DNA of 64,000 bases from Nymphaea colorata. Its lineage: Eukaryota; Streptophyta; Magnoliopsida; Nymphaeales; Nymphaeaceae. Of this stretch, positions 1-16,529 are shown piece by piece. The stretch spans positions 1,798,001-1,862,000 of the forward strand of contig NC_045145.1 of assembly GCF_008831285.2 (NCBI RefSeq). Reading direction: 5' to 3'. Position 1 is the first letter of the stretch. Each line of letters opens with the position of its first letter. The position numbers were made by a program, and so were the translations under genes. The notes under the pieces were generated by a model. That model worked only from the letters and a program-made list of their open reading frames with translations. It was not told the DNA's origin and searched no databases.

Positions 1-1487
1 CTACTCTGAGTATGCATCAACAGTAATGAAGGATGTCAAAGAGAGGAGATCCATCTCAGCCATCTGGTTAAAAAGAAACATACATAATTGAGGCATTCTA
101 ATTCCAAAATACACAAATGTTTGGCATGGCAAGCAGAAATGCAGTCTGAGATCTTCCTTGGGTTGTCTTCCTTTAAAAGTAATCAATGGTGTTTGCCCAT
201 GGGCTACCATCTCTTTGAAACTTTTTTATTCTAGAAGATACCAGGTATGTGTTTTAGGCTTTTAGCAGTCCTTTCAGACAGCAAAAACATAAACTGCATT
301 ATGCAGATAAAGATACCATGCATAAGCCCATTCCATGATGTTTCATGAAGCCTTATAGCTTTCTTGAATCAAACTGAACTCCCCTGTGGCAACATTCTAT
401 GAAGGGGATTTGCTGATCAACTTGCAATAAAACAAAAAAGTAGGAATCAACTTGTTGATCATGTTTGCCATAAATTAAGGACAGTTCTCCCATGCAGATG
501 CCTTTCATTGGAACTTGCTGATCATGCCTTAACTAAGAATCCTCCCAAGACCGTTACATTTCATCTAGCCCGAATTCAATCGAGTCGAATCAAATCACTG
601 AGTTCAAAAATCTAAACTATTTGATGCAAATGTTAAAGACACAAGAAAATGCAAAATGAAGTGAATGTGCACTTTCCTTTATTATGGCCCATACCAGCAA
701 CCAACTTAAAAGAGTTAGAAGCATAGAAGAAAATCAATTTCATGCTGGTAATCTTGAAGACACCCATTACTAAACTGTGCGTGGAGAGCAAACGAGATTG
801 GGAGATATCTGTACTTGGGAAGCATGCACTACCCATTACTAATATGTTTGTGGAAAGAGAGAGAGATCTGTACTTGGGAAACATGCACCTTCCCTTTATG
901 GTCTATAATAACAGCCAACTTAAAAGAATTATAAGCATAGCAGAAAAGCAAATTCATGCTAATAATCTCGAAGACACCCATTACTAATATGTGTGTGTGT
1001 GTGTGTGTGTGAGATAGAGAGAGAGAGAGGGAGAGAGAGGCCTTCTGTTTTTACTAAGAAATGATTATTGATCTCTGCAAGGTATCACTCATTCCAGATG
1101 TTTAGGTAAAAGGAAAAAGGAACATAGAAAGCTTTAGTCAATATTGTGAATAAGATTGGGTTTATCCGAGCATTAGATATTTGAGTTGGGGAACAACTAA
1201 AATTTATTAGTTTTACTGAGGATTTGCTCAACGTTTTTTCTACTCTTTCTCTAAAGTGTGTCATCAAGTCAAATTTAATTTTCTTGAGAATTTATTTTAT
1301 GGACATTGGACAAAAATGATGGAAGTTATTAATACCCTATGATGTATGCATGTGCATGTATTATACAATACATTGATATGCATGTGAAGTATATTCTAAA
1401 AAGATAGTGCATTGAAGCTTTTATGTTGCATGCCATGAAAGAGATGTCACTTATGGGATTGTTCAGCGATTGAGTCTTATCTTATAG
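1..1487. other. Non-coding, with a local direct repeat
   Basis: I recognise no gene here. The stretch at 663-773 is repeated at about 881-987 (period about 217 bp); both copies carry the shared words 'cttaaaaga', 'gaagacacccattactaa' and a 'tttcctttatgg'-like start. A third partial unit ('gatctgtacttggga', 'acccattacta') lies between them. The second copy runs into a (GT)n(GA)n microsatellite. An open frame on the - strand at 1-210 and a short + frame at 2-110 match nothing I know. No upstream AUG7 exons could be found here although they would be expected on this side of the fragment at 1488. Confidence 0.6.
989..1040. repeat. (GT)n(GA)n microsatellite
   Basis: About ten GT units pass directly into interrupted GA units. 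Confidence 0.95.
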
Positions 1488-1837
1488 GGCAGAGGTAGCT
1501 ATGAAGATCGTTCTGATATACTCCGTCTTATTGTAGACCTTGTGGAGGCAAGCTGATATGCTGACAACCCTGAATGGAGGTTAACATGATTCTGAACCTT
1601 AAAGTGAAAATTTAACTAGCTTAGCAATGGCCACTTCTCATGAAAAGCTCTTAGTTCAATTATAAATAGTTTTAGTCATTTTATCCTATCTAAGCTTCAT
1701 TTTCTCTCCAGTTTTGATGAACAAGTTGCCAAAGATATTCAGCTCTTAGATTCTATTGCTGAAAAACAAACACAGATATTTTCTAAAGAGTGCAAGCTGT
1801 TTCCAGCAGATGTTCAGATCCAATCGCTGTATCCTCT
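1488..1837 (+). pseudogene. AUG7: Augmin subunit 7 (AUG7) fragment: two consecutive exons, in-frame stop
   Basis: AUG7 is a plant subunit of the eight-subunit augmin complex, which recruits gamma-tubulin to existing microtubules. Two exons are readable. Exon 1 (1488-1579, acceptor TATAG before it, donor GTTAAC after) reads GRGSYEDRSDILRLIVDLVE, then AS-stop-YADNPEW. Exon 2 (1712-1837, acceptor CTCCAG, consensus donor GTAAGT at 1838) reads [17 protein letters not shown] and then [18 protein letters not shown]. Splicing joins AG+T as a serine codon, in phase. Both match the central part of plant AUG7 nearly residue for residue, as recalled. The TGA at 1554-1556 sits where the family has a sense codon (Met or Asn). 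I find neither the N-terminal exons upstream nor the C-terminal exons downstream, so this is most likely a broken fragment. Exons far away across TE insertions cannot be excluded, but the stop argues against function. Confidence 0.85.
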
Positions 1838-2595
1838 GTAAGTGTTTACCTATAAACACTGGAAAGCGTTCATAAGTATACTTGTGGTTTTCTTTTGTAT
1901 GCACTGTCTGCTATGTATCTAAACATTTTCCTATTCAGTAAATAAGAAAACAGTAAAATCTTTTGTTTGGAACAACACCAATATAAAAAAGAATGGCTTT
2001 CTGTTCAGAAATGAAAATTCCATCCACAGGACAGAAGAGGGGCCGAGCTTGATGAGTCTGTTCTAGCTCCAAGCTTTTTCAAAGAAAAAGACAGGAACAT
2101 TCAATTGTCGAGCTAATTGATAAGCACGAGTTAAGAAGTTAATGCATTTGCAAAGAAACCAGTCAACAACTAAATGTACAAACTTAACAAAATCGATCTC
2201 TGCGACAAGAAACCCTCACAAAAGAAAAAGGGGATAGAGAAATAGACTGGATTTTCTATATGGAAGGCACCAGGAAAAAAAATTCTTTCACAGTAGGAGC
2301 CAAAATAGAAAGAAGGATTTCCAAAAATTCAGCGAGAAATAGAAAAAAAAATTAAATACTATTCACCATTCATGTTCAAAAACTAACCTTTCCATGAAAA
2401 CCTTGCAGATCTGCTCACAGAGTAACAATCGAGCCCAAATTTGTTGCTGCAGAGAGGAAGAGACAGATTCCTGCGCTACGGTAATAGGGTGAGCCAAAAT
2501 CAGTGTTTCCTAACACGGAAGCCGCTGCACAAATGACAGATGAAGAGACGGAGGGCTTCTTCTTCAGCAAGGGAGAGAGAGACGAGGTGGGGATC

Positions 2596-2694
2596 AGGAG
2601 AGTGAGAGGGCGAGAGAGACAACGAGGGGAGCAGGAGAGTGAGAGGGCGAGAGAGACGACGAGGGAGCAGGAGAGTGAGAGGGCGAGAGAGATG
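2596..2694. repeat. GA-rich minisatellite, ~37-bp unit
   Basis: The unit 'gagagtgagagggcgagaga' plus a 'gacgacgagggagcag'-type tail occurs about 2.7 times (near 2597, 2634 and 2671). Confidence 0.85.
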
Positions 2695-2779
2695 ATGACT
2701 AGCAGGCAAGACGGAGGCAGCTGCGGGCCTGCGGCAGGAGGGAGAGGGAGGCGGTGCGTGGGTGCCCTAACAGGCAGAA

Positions 2780-2965
2780 AAATAACACCGGCAAAATGTT
2801 TCCACCTCTCATGGTGGAAACATTTTCCGAAAAAAATTTCCGGAAACGGGTTTAACGGTCATAATTTTCATTCCACCTTTGATGGAATGAGAAAAATTTT
2901 GAATATTTGAAATTTTTCTCGATGGCTACAGGATATTTCCAGGCCATCAAACGGCCCCTAGAGTT
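2780..2965. mobile_element. Possible DNA-transposon/MITE right end
   Basis: The stretch ends in 'ggccatcaaacggccccta', whose complement begins TAGGGGCCGTTTGATGG. This resembles the GGGGC(C/T)GTTTGNT termini common on plant PIF/Harbinger- or hAT-type MITEs. It contains self-complementary pieces ('tttccacctctcatggtggaaa', 'cattccacctttgatggaatg'). I could not find the matching left terminus, so this is weak. Confidence 0.3.
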
Positions 2966-4419
2966 TTTTCCGGAACTCCAATCTCTGTTTTGTGATTCTT
3001 CTTGCCATTTTCTTTTGTCATATTTAGGAATGCCTAATTTTGAAACATATTAAGAAATATTGCAAGCTTTTCGACTTTTAAGAACCAAAAGCCGAACTGA
3101 TGATTCCCTATGCAATCCATCTCCTGTAGTTCATAGAGGTAGGTTTCCAAGATAAGGATAGGTATACTCTCTACGACTGCCTTTCCAACCACTTTATACG
3201 GGGCAACCATCTACATTATCCATTTATACAAGAGTGGGATTTTTTATACACCCTTTTTTGCATTGGGGGCATTTGTTTGATCTGAAATATGAATTAGTCC
3301 ACATTTTGCACACTAAATAAACATGTATAAACATTTAATGGGGTAACCTTTTTCATCAAATAGAAGACTTTTTTTTTTGTTTTCTATTGGTCATTGTCTA
3401 AATAAACTGTGGAAAGGAACCAAAAAGCTTCTTGTCTTTGTCTTTTTCTTTTCTTTTCTAGCTTCCTTCATACGATAGGCAATGACCAAATCACTTCAAA
3501 TGTTAATTTAGACTTTTGATATGTGATTCTTTATGTGCATATACATTTTATTTCACCAATTTAATTTATATAAGTGAAATGAGTTGCGTTTTTTTCATTT
3601 TTCATTTTTTGTTTTTTAAATATGTTTTTTAATTTTTAAATGGCATTTCATTTTCTTGCTTTTTTTTTTGCATTTTTTCGAAAATAATGTGCTTTTTGTA
3701 TACAGACACAAAAGGACGCAATGGCATCATCAATATCCTAGGTGAGAAAACATGCATTGCATCAGTAGGAGTTGGTGTCTAGTCATAGTACCAAGTTAAA
3801 TCTTGATTTACATTTTCCAATCACTGGGCTGTTCTTATCATGCTGAATGTTGAATCAGCCTTTGTGCACATATAACCAAACTGCTTATATGTGAGACTTT
3901 GTTCACAAATATTCGTCAGCTTTAATACCACAGTCCTTTTTGGGCATTGGTTCGGTGTCAAGGATACTTGATGGTCTCATGAAAATGTTTGGAATTTTGG
4001 TGGAGTGTGCAGCATCATGAAAGTTATCTGAGCATGTCTGAATTAGAACACATTGCAAAGGTTATTTTAAGATTCCTGGCTGGCCGAATCATTTTGACCT
4101 TTTGTCTATCACATAGTGGACCTCTGTTTGCATTTGGCTGGTGACTCTGGCTAACATGGGATTATATTGCTTAGCACCTAGACTGGACAACCATTTTCTT
4201 TTGTCAAAAGAAATATGAAGATATTACTTGCGTGAACTATTTTGAGGTATAGTGCTTTTTATCATAAGCATAAAATTATTTGCAATAGAACTAGCTAGTC
4301 TTTAGAATGTGAGCGTGTGTTGGTTTGTCTTTCTTTCTTTTTTTTTTTGTTGGGGGGGGGGGGATGGGTTGTGTTGCGGGAGAGAGAGAGAGAGAATAAG
4401 CCTATTTAAAAGTTTATAA

Positions 4420-4545
4420 GATGATAATGGTTTTGTTGTAACATGAGCCTGTTTGATGGCTTCTTCCTAATAGGTTGATCTTGGTTCTGTTGTATCATGA
4501 AAATGCTTGATGCTTTCTTCCTAATAGGATGATATTGGTTCTACA
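4420..4545. repeat. 54-bp tandem repeat, about 2.3 units
   Basis: Units start near 4420, 4474 and 4528 with 'g(a/t)tgat(a/c)(a/t)tggtt'. They share 'cttcttcctaatagg' or 'ctttcttcctaatagg'. Confidence 0.75.
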
Positions 4546-4783
4546 GCATACTTGGTGGGCACTGCAGGTAGACTTTTAGTTCATTGAAGTTGCCTTGTCA
4601 TACTGGGTGAACTATGGTGGTAAAGAGTATGAAGCAGTTGAGAACTGTGGAGGTAATCATCTACGTTGCATCAAGAAGAAAGAAGAACTTCAAAAATTAC
4701 TCAACAGGAAAATAGAAGGGAAAGTTGCAAAAGAAAGCGTCTGTCTCTCTACTTTGAAATGCTTTTCCATGTTACCCCCAAAT

Positions 4784-5741
4784 CAATGTTGTAAGAAGCG
4801 TATGCCTCACACAAAATAAAAAACGCGACTCAAAGCGTTTTTACAAAAAATGCCTTGAGGCAGGGCCTTGAGGTGCATGCATCCCTGAAGCATGCACCTC
4901 ATTTAATAAAGGTGTCTGCCCCCATCCATGGTATGCTCTGTGCTTGAGGCATACACCTCAGGGAAAGTGTTGAAAAAAGTAATGCTACATGTTTGTAATT
5001 TTTGAAATAAAGATAAGAACATTGTTTTTTTCTTTACTTACTATTATATTTTGTTTTGTATTATTGTTTTTATATGGAGGTGAAACAATAATAGAACATT
5101 TACAACATGAGAGTTTTGATGATGAAGCAACTGAAGAGGAAGATGAACTTATTCAACATATGGACGGTTCAAATGATGACGAATTGTCATCCATTACAGA
5201 ATAAGAAAATGATGAAGATACGATTGGCCAATCGCCTACAAAAATCATTTGAACTTTGTTAAATATCACTTGATAATTACACAAATTAGTTACTTTTTTA
5301 ATTTTTGTACATATACACATATCAATATGCTTATATTATTCTCCACCAATACTTGTTATTTACTTATTCTCTTAATTGATATTATCATCTGAATTTTGGT
5401 TTTCCTAGTCTTGGTTATTTGTTTTTCATTGATAGTTCTATGACCTGTTTAGGACAGGTCTTGCTTCTACACCAATTATGCAAGCACTCTTTGCACTATG
5501 TATGTTATGACATTGTATTTGTTTGGATTTGCAAATTATTTTAGTTTGCATATATTGTATATTAGTTTTTATTGATATGCTTACTATTGTAGTCATTTTT
5601 TTCAGTTTTGATGTTATTTTTATAAATATTATATAATTCACAAACTTGTCTGTGAAGCTACGCTTCAACTAACGCCTCACCTCCCCTCGCCTCATCAGAG
5701 GCTGAACGTGTCGCCTCACCTTATTGCCTTTTACAACATTG
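4784..5741 (+). mobile_element. Short hAT-superfamily element with TIRs and an imperfect 8-bp TSD
   Basis: The left end reads CAATGTTGTAAGAAGCG. The reverse complement of the right end reads CAATGTTGTAAAAGGC. The first 11 bases are identical and the rest similar, close to the C-A-R-TGTTGTAAAA type of plant hAT termini. Flanks are 4776-4783 CCCCAAAT and 5742-5749 CTCCAAAT, seven of eight bases matching, which is the TSD length of hAT elements. Both subterminal regions are rich in 'gcctcac'/'ttgaggc' words. The element is about 958 bp, too short for a full transposase. An open frame at about 4989-5204 ends in a strongly acidic tail (ESFDDEATEEEDEL) and could be the remains of a transposase C-terminus. 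It is probably a non-autonomous deletion derivative. Confidence 0.75.
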
Positions 5742-5749
5742 CTCCAAAT

Positions 5750-10440
<4,691 letters not shown>

Positions 10441-11277
10441 AAATCAAATTTTCTAAAATTTACAGGCTGTGAATGTCATATATATTAAGAGAAACATAGA
10501 AGGTTTTCAAAAATTAGGTTATGATCGTCATCTTCACTAGTTGAGTTGCGAGCCTTAGATCAGCCATTTACTGGTAAGGATATGTTGAAAGATCAGAAAG
10601 TTTTGTTCTGATTTAACTGAATTCAGCTTGATAGATGTTTACAGAGTGTAGCAAGTATTATGAATGAGTTCCAGACCTTCATACTGAATTGAACTCAAAT
10701 TGGGTATGAATAAACTCAAACCCAAAACTAAGAAAGATAGATTCATACATGATAAATACGATTTGGCTCAATTATAGCTCACTCTGATAGGTTGATGTCA
10801 AATTCAGCTTAAATCCAAAAAAAAGAGAGAGAGAGAGAGAGAGAAAGAAAATGAGCTTAAATCAAATTTTCTAAATTTACAGGCTGTGAATGTCATATAT
10901 ATTAAGAGAAACATAGAAGGTTTTCAAAAATTAGGTTATGATCGTCATCTTCACTAGTTGAGTTGCGAGCCTTAGATCAGCCATTTACTGGTGAGGATAT
11001 GTTGAAAGATCAGAAAGTTTTGCTCTGAGTTAACTGAATTAAGCTTGATAGATGTTTACAGAGTGTAGCAAGTATTATGAATGAGTTCCAGACCTTCAAT
11101 ACTGAATTGAACTCAAATTGGGTATGAATAAACTCAAACCCAAAACTAAGAAAAGATAGATTCATACATGATAAATACGATTTTGGCTCATTATAGCTCA
11201 CTCTGATAGGTTGATGTCAAATTCAGCTTAAATCCAAAAAAAAGAGAGAGAGAGAGAGAGAGAAAGAAAATGAGCTT
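10441..11277. repeat. Tandem duplication, two ~418-bp copies
   Basis: 10441-10858 and 10859-11277 are near-identical head-to-tail copies. Each starts 'aaatcaaattttctaaa' and ends with a (GA)n tract followed by 'aaagaaaatgagctt'. Differences are a few single-base changes and indels. Two more degraded copies of the 'gacctt...gaactcaaa...gatagattcatacatgat' half follow at about 11280-11425 and 11440-11580, so the pair grew from an older degenerate array. Confidence 0.93.
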
Positions 11278-11589
11278 TAGGACCTTCCAAACTAATATGA
11301 ACTCAGATGGCTTCATAAATGAACTCATATGAAACTAAAAGAAGATAGATTCATACATGATAGACATGATCCTAGCTCGGTTTCAGCTCACTCCACTAGG
11401 TTGAGCTCAAACGCCTTAAAAACAAAAAGAGAGTGAAGTTCGGACCTTTGGAACAAAATTGAACTCAAACCAAGATGAATAAACTCAACCAAACTAAGGG
11501 AGGATAAATTTATAAATCATAAATATGATTCTAGTTTGGTTTGAGCTAACTCAACTCGGTTGCACTATAACTTAATTCAAACAATCCTT

Positions 11590-13190
11590 AATAGGTGAGA
11601 GAGTGGGTAGTGGAAATCTGTGAATATCTTTGAAACTAAAATGTGAGCTTGGTAACTCAAAGTAAGTAAATAATAATTTTTTTCCACTAAAACAAACCTA
11701 TCCTGAATTTGGTTAGACTTAATGATATATAGTCGAGCTAAAAAATGTAGTTCTCGGTTCTGGTGAGCTGACTTATAGGGAAAGCTGACTTAAACTGGTA
11801 AAATGGTTGGTGAGATGACTTTAACTACTCTTAGAGACTTGTAGAGCTAAGAATTACCCGATTTATGTTTGTTTTAAATCATTACTAAGATTTCTAAGAT
11901 TTTCTTACATTAGGGACAAAATGGTCATTTGACATGGTTGCGACAACTTAGGTGATCCTAGACTAGGTATTAGATATCTAAATACGGTAAGTTTGACCCT
12001 GGTTTTCTATGGTTGGCTCCTACATTTGAAATCATCTTTTAAAAGCTCAGTTCAAAACCTCCATGTATGAGGTAAAATGGTCATTTGGTCATGGTGCAAA
12101 TTTTTTAGAGTTAAAAAGACCTTTGGGGTGCTTTTGAGGTTCAATTTTTGGGCGTGCCAAATTTCATTAAAAGGTTACTCAATTTGCCTTTGGAAAATCA
12201 CATTTTCTGAAATTGACTGAATTGTATTTGAACATGTAAATGGAAATGGTAAGGGTATAATGGGAAACAGAGATTTTGAGCTTGTGTAGGAGCAGTAAGC
12301 ACACTGGTACTCTCATTAAGTGACATTTTAATCAATCTGTGTGCTCAAATTGAAAATTGCTATTCCATATCTCTCAAAAATCAGTTCAAAAGTTACTATG
12401 ACAATGTCTAGATATGAACACTCCATGAGTGATGGAAAATCTACAATGTGTGCTCAATCTGAAACAGAATTACTGAATTGAAAGCAAGAATAGTCAGTTC
12501 ATGCACTTAAAAATCTGATTGTAACTAAATTTGGTCTAACTCACTCGAATCAGTGGAAAATGATGATCATACATGAGGAAATGGGAAACAATGTGTCATT
12601 TCTTAAATGATTGTCCTAACACTAGAATTGAGACTTCAAAAATGGAAATGGAGCTGGAGATAATATGCTTATGCTGAGGAGATCTTATTGTGGGTCTAGT
12701 CAAGTGTGCATGTGTTTCGATGACAAGAAATGATTGAAAAATGAGGGAAATTACCTATTTCTAGATCATTTCTGACCAAATGTAAGCTAATAAACTTGTT
12801 TGGGTGTTTCCATTGACTTATACAAATGGAAATAACCCCAATTGCTTAGTAATACAATCCTCAGGACTTCCAAAGTTATTTGCAAAGGCCGAGAAAATGG
12901 ATAAATGACTTGATCGGGAGCAAAATGTTCATTTCCTATGTGATGATGACTTGAGTGATATGGATACTGGAGTTAGATACTATGATGTATGATTTGCTTT
13001 GGTGTAGTTCATGGCCCTTATATTTGAAATTCTTTTGGAGGTATCAGTTAAATATCCCATTTAAGAAGGGTAAATAGTCATTTTAACCAACTCTTAGCAC
13101 AGTTTGGTTCATGCTATAGAAAGGCTATAAACTAGGACAATTGGCATAACTAAAGGCCTAATTAGACAACACCCAGAGAACCTATAGTAG
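11590..13190. other. Non-coding, no recognised feature
   Basis: AT-rich sequence without a long open frame. Repeated short words ('aaaatggtcattt', 'gactt...gtagag') hint at an old transposon, but no domain is readable. Confidence 0.5.
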
Positions 13191-13199
13191 GTTCATTTG

Positions 13200-14190
13200 G
13201 GGTGATTCAACAGATGGGAGGCATGATCATGCAGTGAGGTGGTTCTCCCTGTGCTTACCTTTAGAGGAGGATGGGACTGGTTTGAAAGATTTGAGTAGCC
13301 TTAATAATGCTTGGATGATCTAGTTGACACTTAAGGCCAAGTTAATGGACTCCTTATGGTGCTACTTGTGTTGACAGAAGTATTTGTGCAACCATAGCCT
13401 TTGGTTGCAGGTCTCATGTGGGGATGGGAAGAAATTTCTCATCTTGTCTCTTAGAAAGTGATTAACATCTGATGAGAAGAGTGCGGTTGGGGTCTGCTGT
13501 GCTACTTTTTTCAATGTTTGGAACCTCCAACATCTGTGAACTATAAGCAGAAGCTGGTGGGGGTGATTCCTTTAGCCATGAGGAGTGTTGGTTTGTTAAT
13601 AAATATGTTATGGTCTGATTCTGTGTGAGTAGTCTGAAACTCTGAATTGAGTGTACATATATGAGCGCATTAAAGTGAAGATTGTGAGGCTTGTGAAGGG
13701 AGCCATAGTATATAGAAATGACTCAATGGAGTGCACAAAGTGGACATCATATATTGCTCTGAAAGGCAGGACTCTCACCAAGATTGCATAGAAATTTTGG
13801 AGTCCCCCTTGCCAATCGGTGTCCTCTTTGTGAGAAGGAAGAGGAAGTGATATCCATGTGTTCATTCATTGGTCTTTGAAATGATCCATCAGGAAAGTCA
13901 TCGGTTGCAAGTTTAATGTAATGGTGAAATTCGAACAGTCTATGATAGTCCTTATGAGTCCTGGTGTTGGGGCATTAAATTTAGCTAGAAGGGGATGGTG
14001 TTTATGCTTTCCAAAGGTTATCTGGAAGCTCTGACTATAAAGGAATAAAAGAGTCCAAGATGGGGATGTGGTGCAGATATATGTTCAATGCAAACCTTTG
14101 CGGGAACATTGTTAAACAATTGATGATAAATGTGTGTTGGGGGTTGGCGAGTAAGTAGGAGATTTTGGCTTGGAGTTTGATCATACACTC
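13200..14190 (+). mobile_element. Degenerate LINE (non-LTR retrotransposon) 3' end
   Basis: Across frames on the + strand I can read pieces typical of the region after the reverse transcriptase of plant LINEs. One is a 'KAKLMDSLWCYLCRQKYL'-like stretch. Another is 'SCGDGKKF' near 13415. A zf-RVT-like motif reads ANRCPLCEKEEE then DIHVFIHWSLK across a frameshift (about 13810-13880). A 'IWKLWL-stop-RNKRVQDGD' piece (about 14020-14065) resembles the usual IW..RN.R.F motif. There are many stops and frameshifts. No poly(A) tail or TSD was identified. Confidence 0.5.
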
Positions 14191-14199
14191 TGCCAGCAG

Positions 14200-15283
14200 A
14201 TGGATTAGAGACTCTCATAAGGTAGGGTACTGGGTGAAAGCGTGGATGCGGGGTTTTTGATTCTGGAGTTTGTTATGTCCCACTCAGACTATGTTAGGGT
14301 GCCAAGGAGATCTAAGTTGGAATTCTTGTAGCCTACCAAGATTTAATGGGGTGGTTGGCATTTCAGTGGCTCCCATAGGCTGGAGGAGCGCATGGTTTCA
14401 CTGCATGTAAGAGGTTGATTAAGTGCCTCATGGATCTGGGGATCATGTTCTTTCAAGGAAGATTTTGTTCTGGTGCATTGCAATCCTGCGTTTGAGGTAG
14501 TGAAAATCTCGCATCGCTGCATTGATTTGCATTCTTCTGTTGAATGGTCGACTCCTTAAAGGTGTCCATGTTGGTTATTTTTCTGTACATTCTTTTAATT
14601 TGTTGAACAAATTGAGAGACTGCTCCTCCCAGCCGTTTATTTAGCAAAGCAACTTTGAGCTCATATTTGAATCTGGGTTCCATTTGATAGCTTCAGATCT
14701 AAGGATCCGGAGTTGATTTTCAATACTTGGATCTTAGATCCAAGGATTTGAAAACCACGGTTTCTAGTATGGGTGAACATGAGCTGAGTCGAGCCCAAGC
14801 TTGGTCACCTCAAACTCCGCTCGCCTTCTATATTGCATAACTCGAGCTCGAACCAAATTATATAATGTCAACTCGAGCTCGGCTCAATCAAGCGTGTCAG
14901 AGCTCGAGCTCATTTAACTAGTATATAAGCATGTCGTTTATATGCTATGGCAAAATATGGCAGCGATAATGCTGCGCTATGGAAGTGGTGAAGTAGAGTA
15001 TATGCAGAAAAAGAGAAATCATTTCAAGGAACTCTCGCTCATGCTCAGCGCTGAATGAAGGTTTCAGATCGCTTGCTGGAACTTTCATGAACCTGGAAGC
15101 CCTCGCTCCAGCGCCACCCTTTGCTGAGCGAGGGTTTCTGATTAATTTGAAACCCCTTGCTGTGTGAGGTTTTCAGATTGATTTGATACCCTTTGCTTTG
15201 CTGAGCGAGGTCTTCATCCCTCACTCACTGCGAATGAGGGTGTTTTGAAACCCTCGCTTGTTGGAGCAAGGTTTTGAAGAAAG
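14200..15283. repeat. Degenerate 'gctcgagctcg' and 'gagcgagggtttc' repeats
   Basis: 14.79-14.93 kb is rich in 'gagctcgagctc'-type words. 15.04-15.28 kb holds imperfect repeats of 'ccctcgctccag' and 'gagcgagggttt'. The same words recur at the left end of both copies of the large duplication and in copy B at 54.36-54.5 kb. Probably a TE family of unknown class. Confidence 0.5.
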
Positions 15284-15391
15284 AAACCCTTGCTCCAGTG
15301 AACGAGTGTTTTAGATTCCAAAGCTCCAGTTTGTAGGAGCAAGGGTTTTGAAGAAACCCTCGCTCCAATGAGCGACCCTCAACTTAGAGTT

Positions 15392-15413
15392 AGAGAGAGA
15401 GAGAGAGAGAGAG
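15392..15413. repeat. (GA)n microsatellite
   Basis: A clean GA run inside the leader of copy A. The matching place in copy B (about 54155-54174) is shorter and interrupted. Confidence 0.9.
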
Positions 15414-16529
15414 GCATACCTTGACAGGCTTTGCAGCAGCAAATGAGAAGGGAAACGTGGTATTGGCATTGGATGAGATGCTTTTCATTTGGATGAAGAA
15501 GCAAGAGAAGAGAAAGAACCACAGGATGGCATGAAACATGAAATGGAAAAAAACAAAATAACTACTACTTTGCTTGAGGCGAGTCGAGCTTAAAACATTC
15601 GTGTTCATGAATCGAACTTGGCTCGACTAAAAAAGAGTTGAAAAATGAGCTCGACTTTGGCTCGTTTATTAAAATAGTTGGCTCAAACTCGATTTTGAGT
15701 CGAGGTTAATGAGCCGTGCTCAGCTTGTTGTTCACCCTCTATAACCGTGTTTGGTAATGCAAAGCTTGCATCCTTGCCCTCTCTCTCTATCTCTCGGCCC
15801 TGACCATGGCAGTGTCTTTTTTTTTCCCATCTCCTCGTCATCGTAAGCAAAGGGCGTCTTCTATGGCTGAGCTCTCTCTTTCCAGTGGTGGTGGCTGTTT
15901 TTTTTTTTTTACTGATCTCCTCTTCATCATCACAGACGAAGGGCATCTTTCATGGTGATTCTCTATTTTCATGTGTCTGCTTTGTACTCGGAGATGGTCA
16001 GGCAAGTCATCTCCCTCCCTCCCTCTCCTTCTCTCTCTGTCTGTTTGAAATCATCAACAGTGCCGATGGTTTTTATTTCTTTCTTGAAATCCTCAGGATC
16101 ATCAAAAGTGTTGAAGTTCCTGCACTTAGGAGTGTTAAAGGTAGTGTCTAAGAGGGCTTGGAGCTCTCATCTCCATCAACTGAGCTTCAACATCTCTCTC
16201 TTTCTCTCTCTCAAAAAGCTATTTCTGAAACCATTGCATTGCCAACAGTTTATTTCGTAGTGTTCTTTGGTGGAGAGATAGGGCCATGACAGCCGATAGT
16301 TTCAATTGCTTTTCATAGATTTTGAGAATCATATCTTCTAGTTGGTTTTAGGTGGGGAGAAAGGGCCATGGTAGGAGATAGGTCGATACTGTGAGATCAG
16401 CACAAGTGATCAGATGGGGGTGGCTCAATTTCTAATCCATGGATTTCACTCCACACAGATTTGAAATTTGTGGATTAGAGATCCACGGTTGTTTTATTCG
16501 TGGGTCTTCTGAGTATATCCAACCTTGGC

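Larger units (their letters stand above)
1838..4783. other. Intergenic or relic intron, no recognised gene
   Basis: Mostly AT-rich and non-coding. It holds the GA-rich minisatellite near 2.6 kb, a possible transposon terminus near 2.95 kb and a 54-bp repeat near 4.4 kb. A frame at 4595-4819 (starts MSYWVNYGGKEYEAVENC) looks faintly coding and ends just past the left end of the hAT element, but I do not recognise it. The following AUG7 exons were looked for here and not seen. Confidence 0.5.

Noticed and set aside
2503-2910. 135-codon + frame
   Set aside because: Its Arg/Glu-rich part is the translated GA minisatellite and the rest lies in a MITE-like end. No motif.
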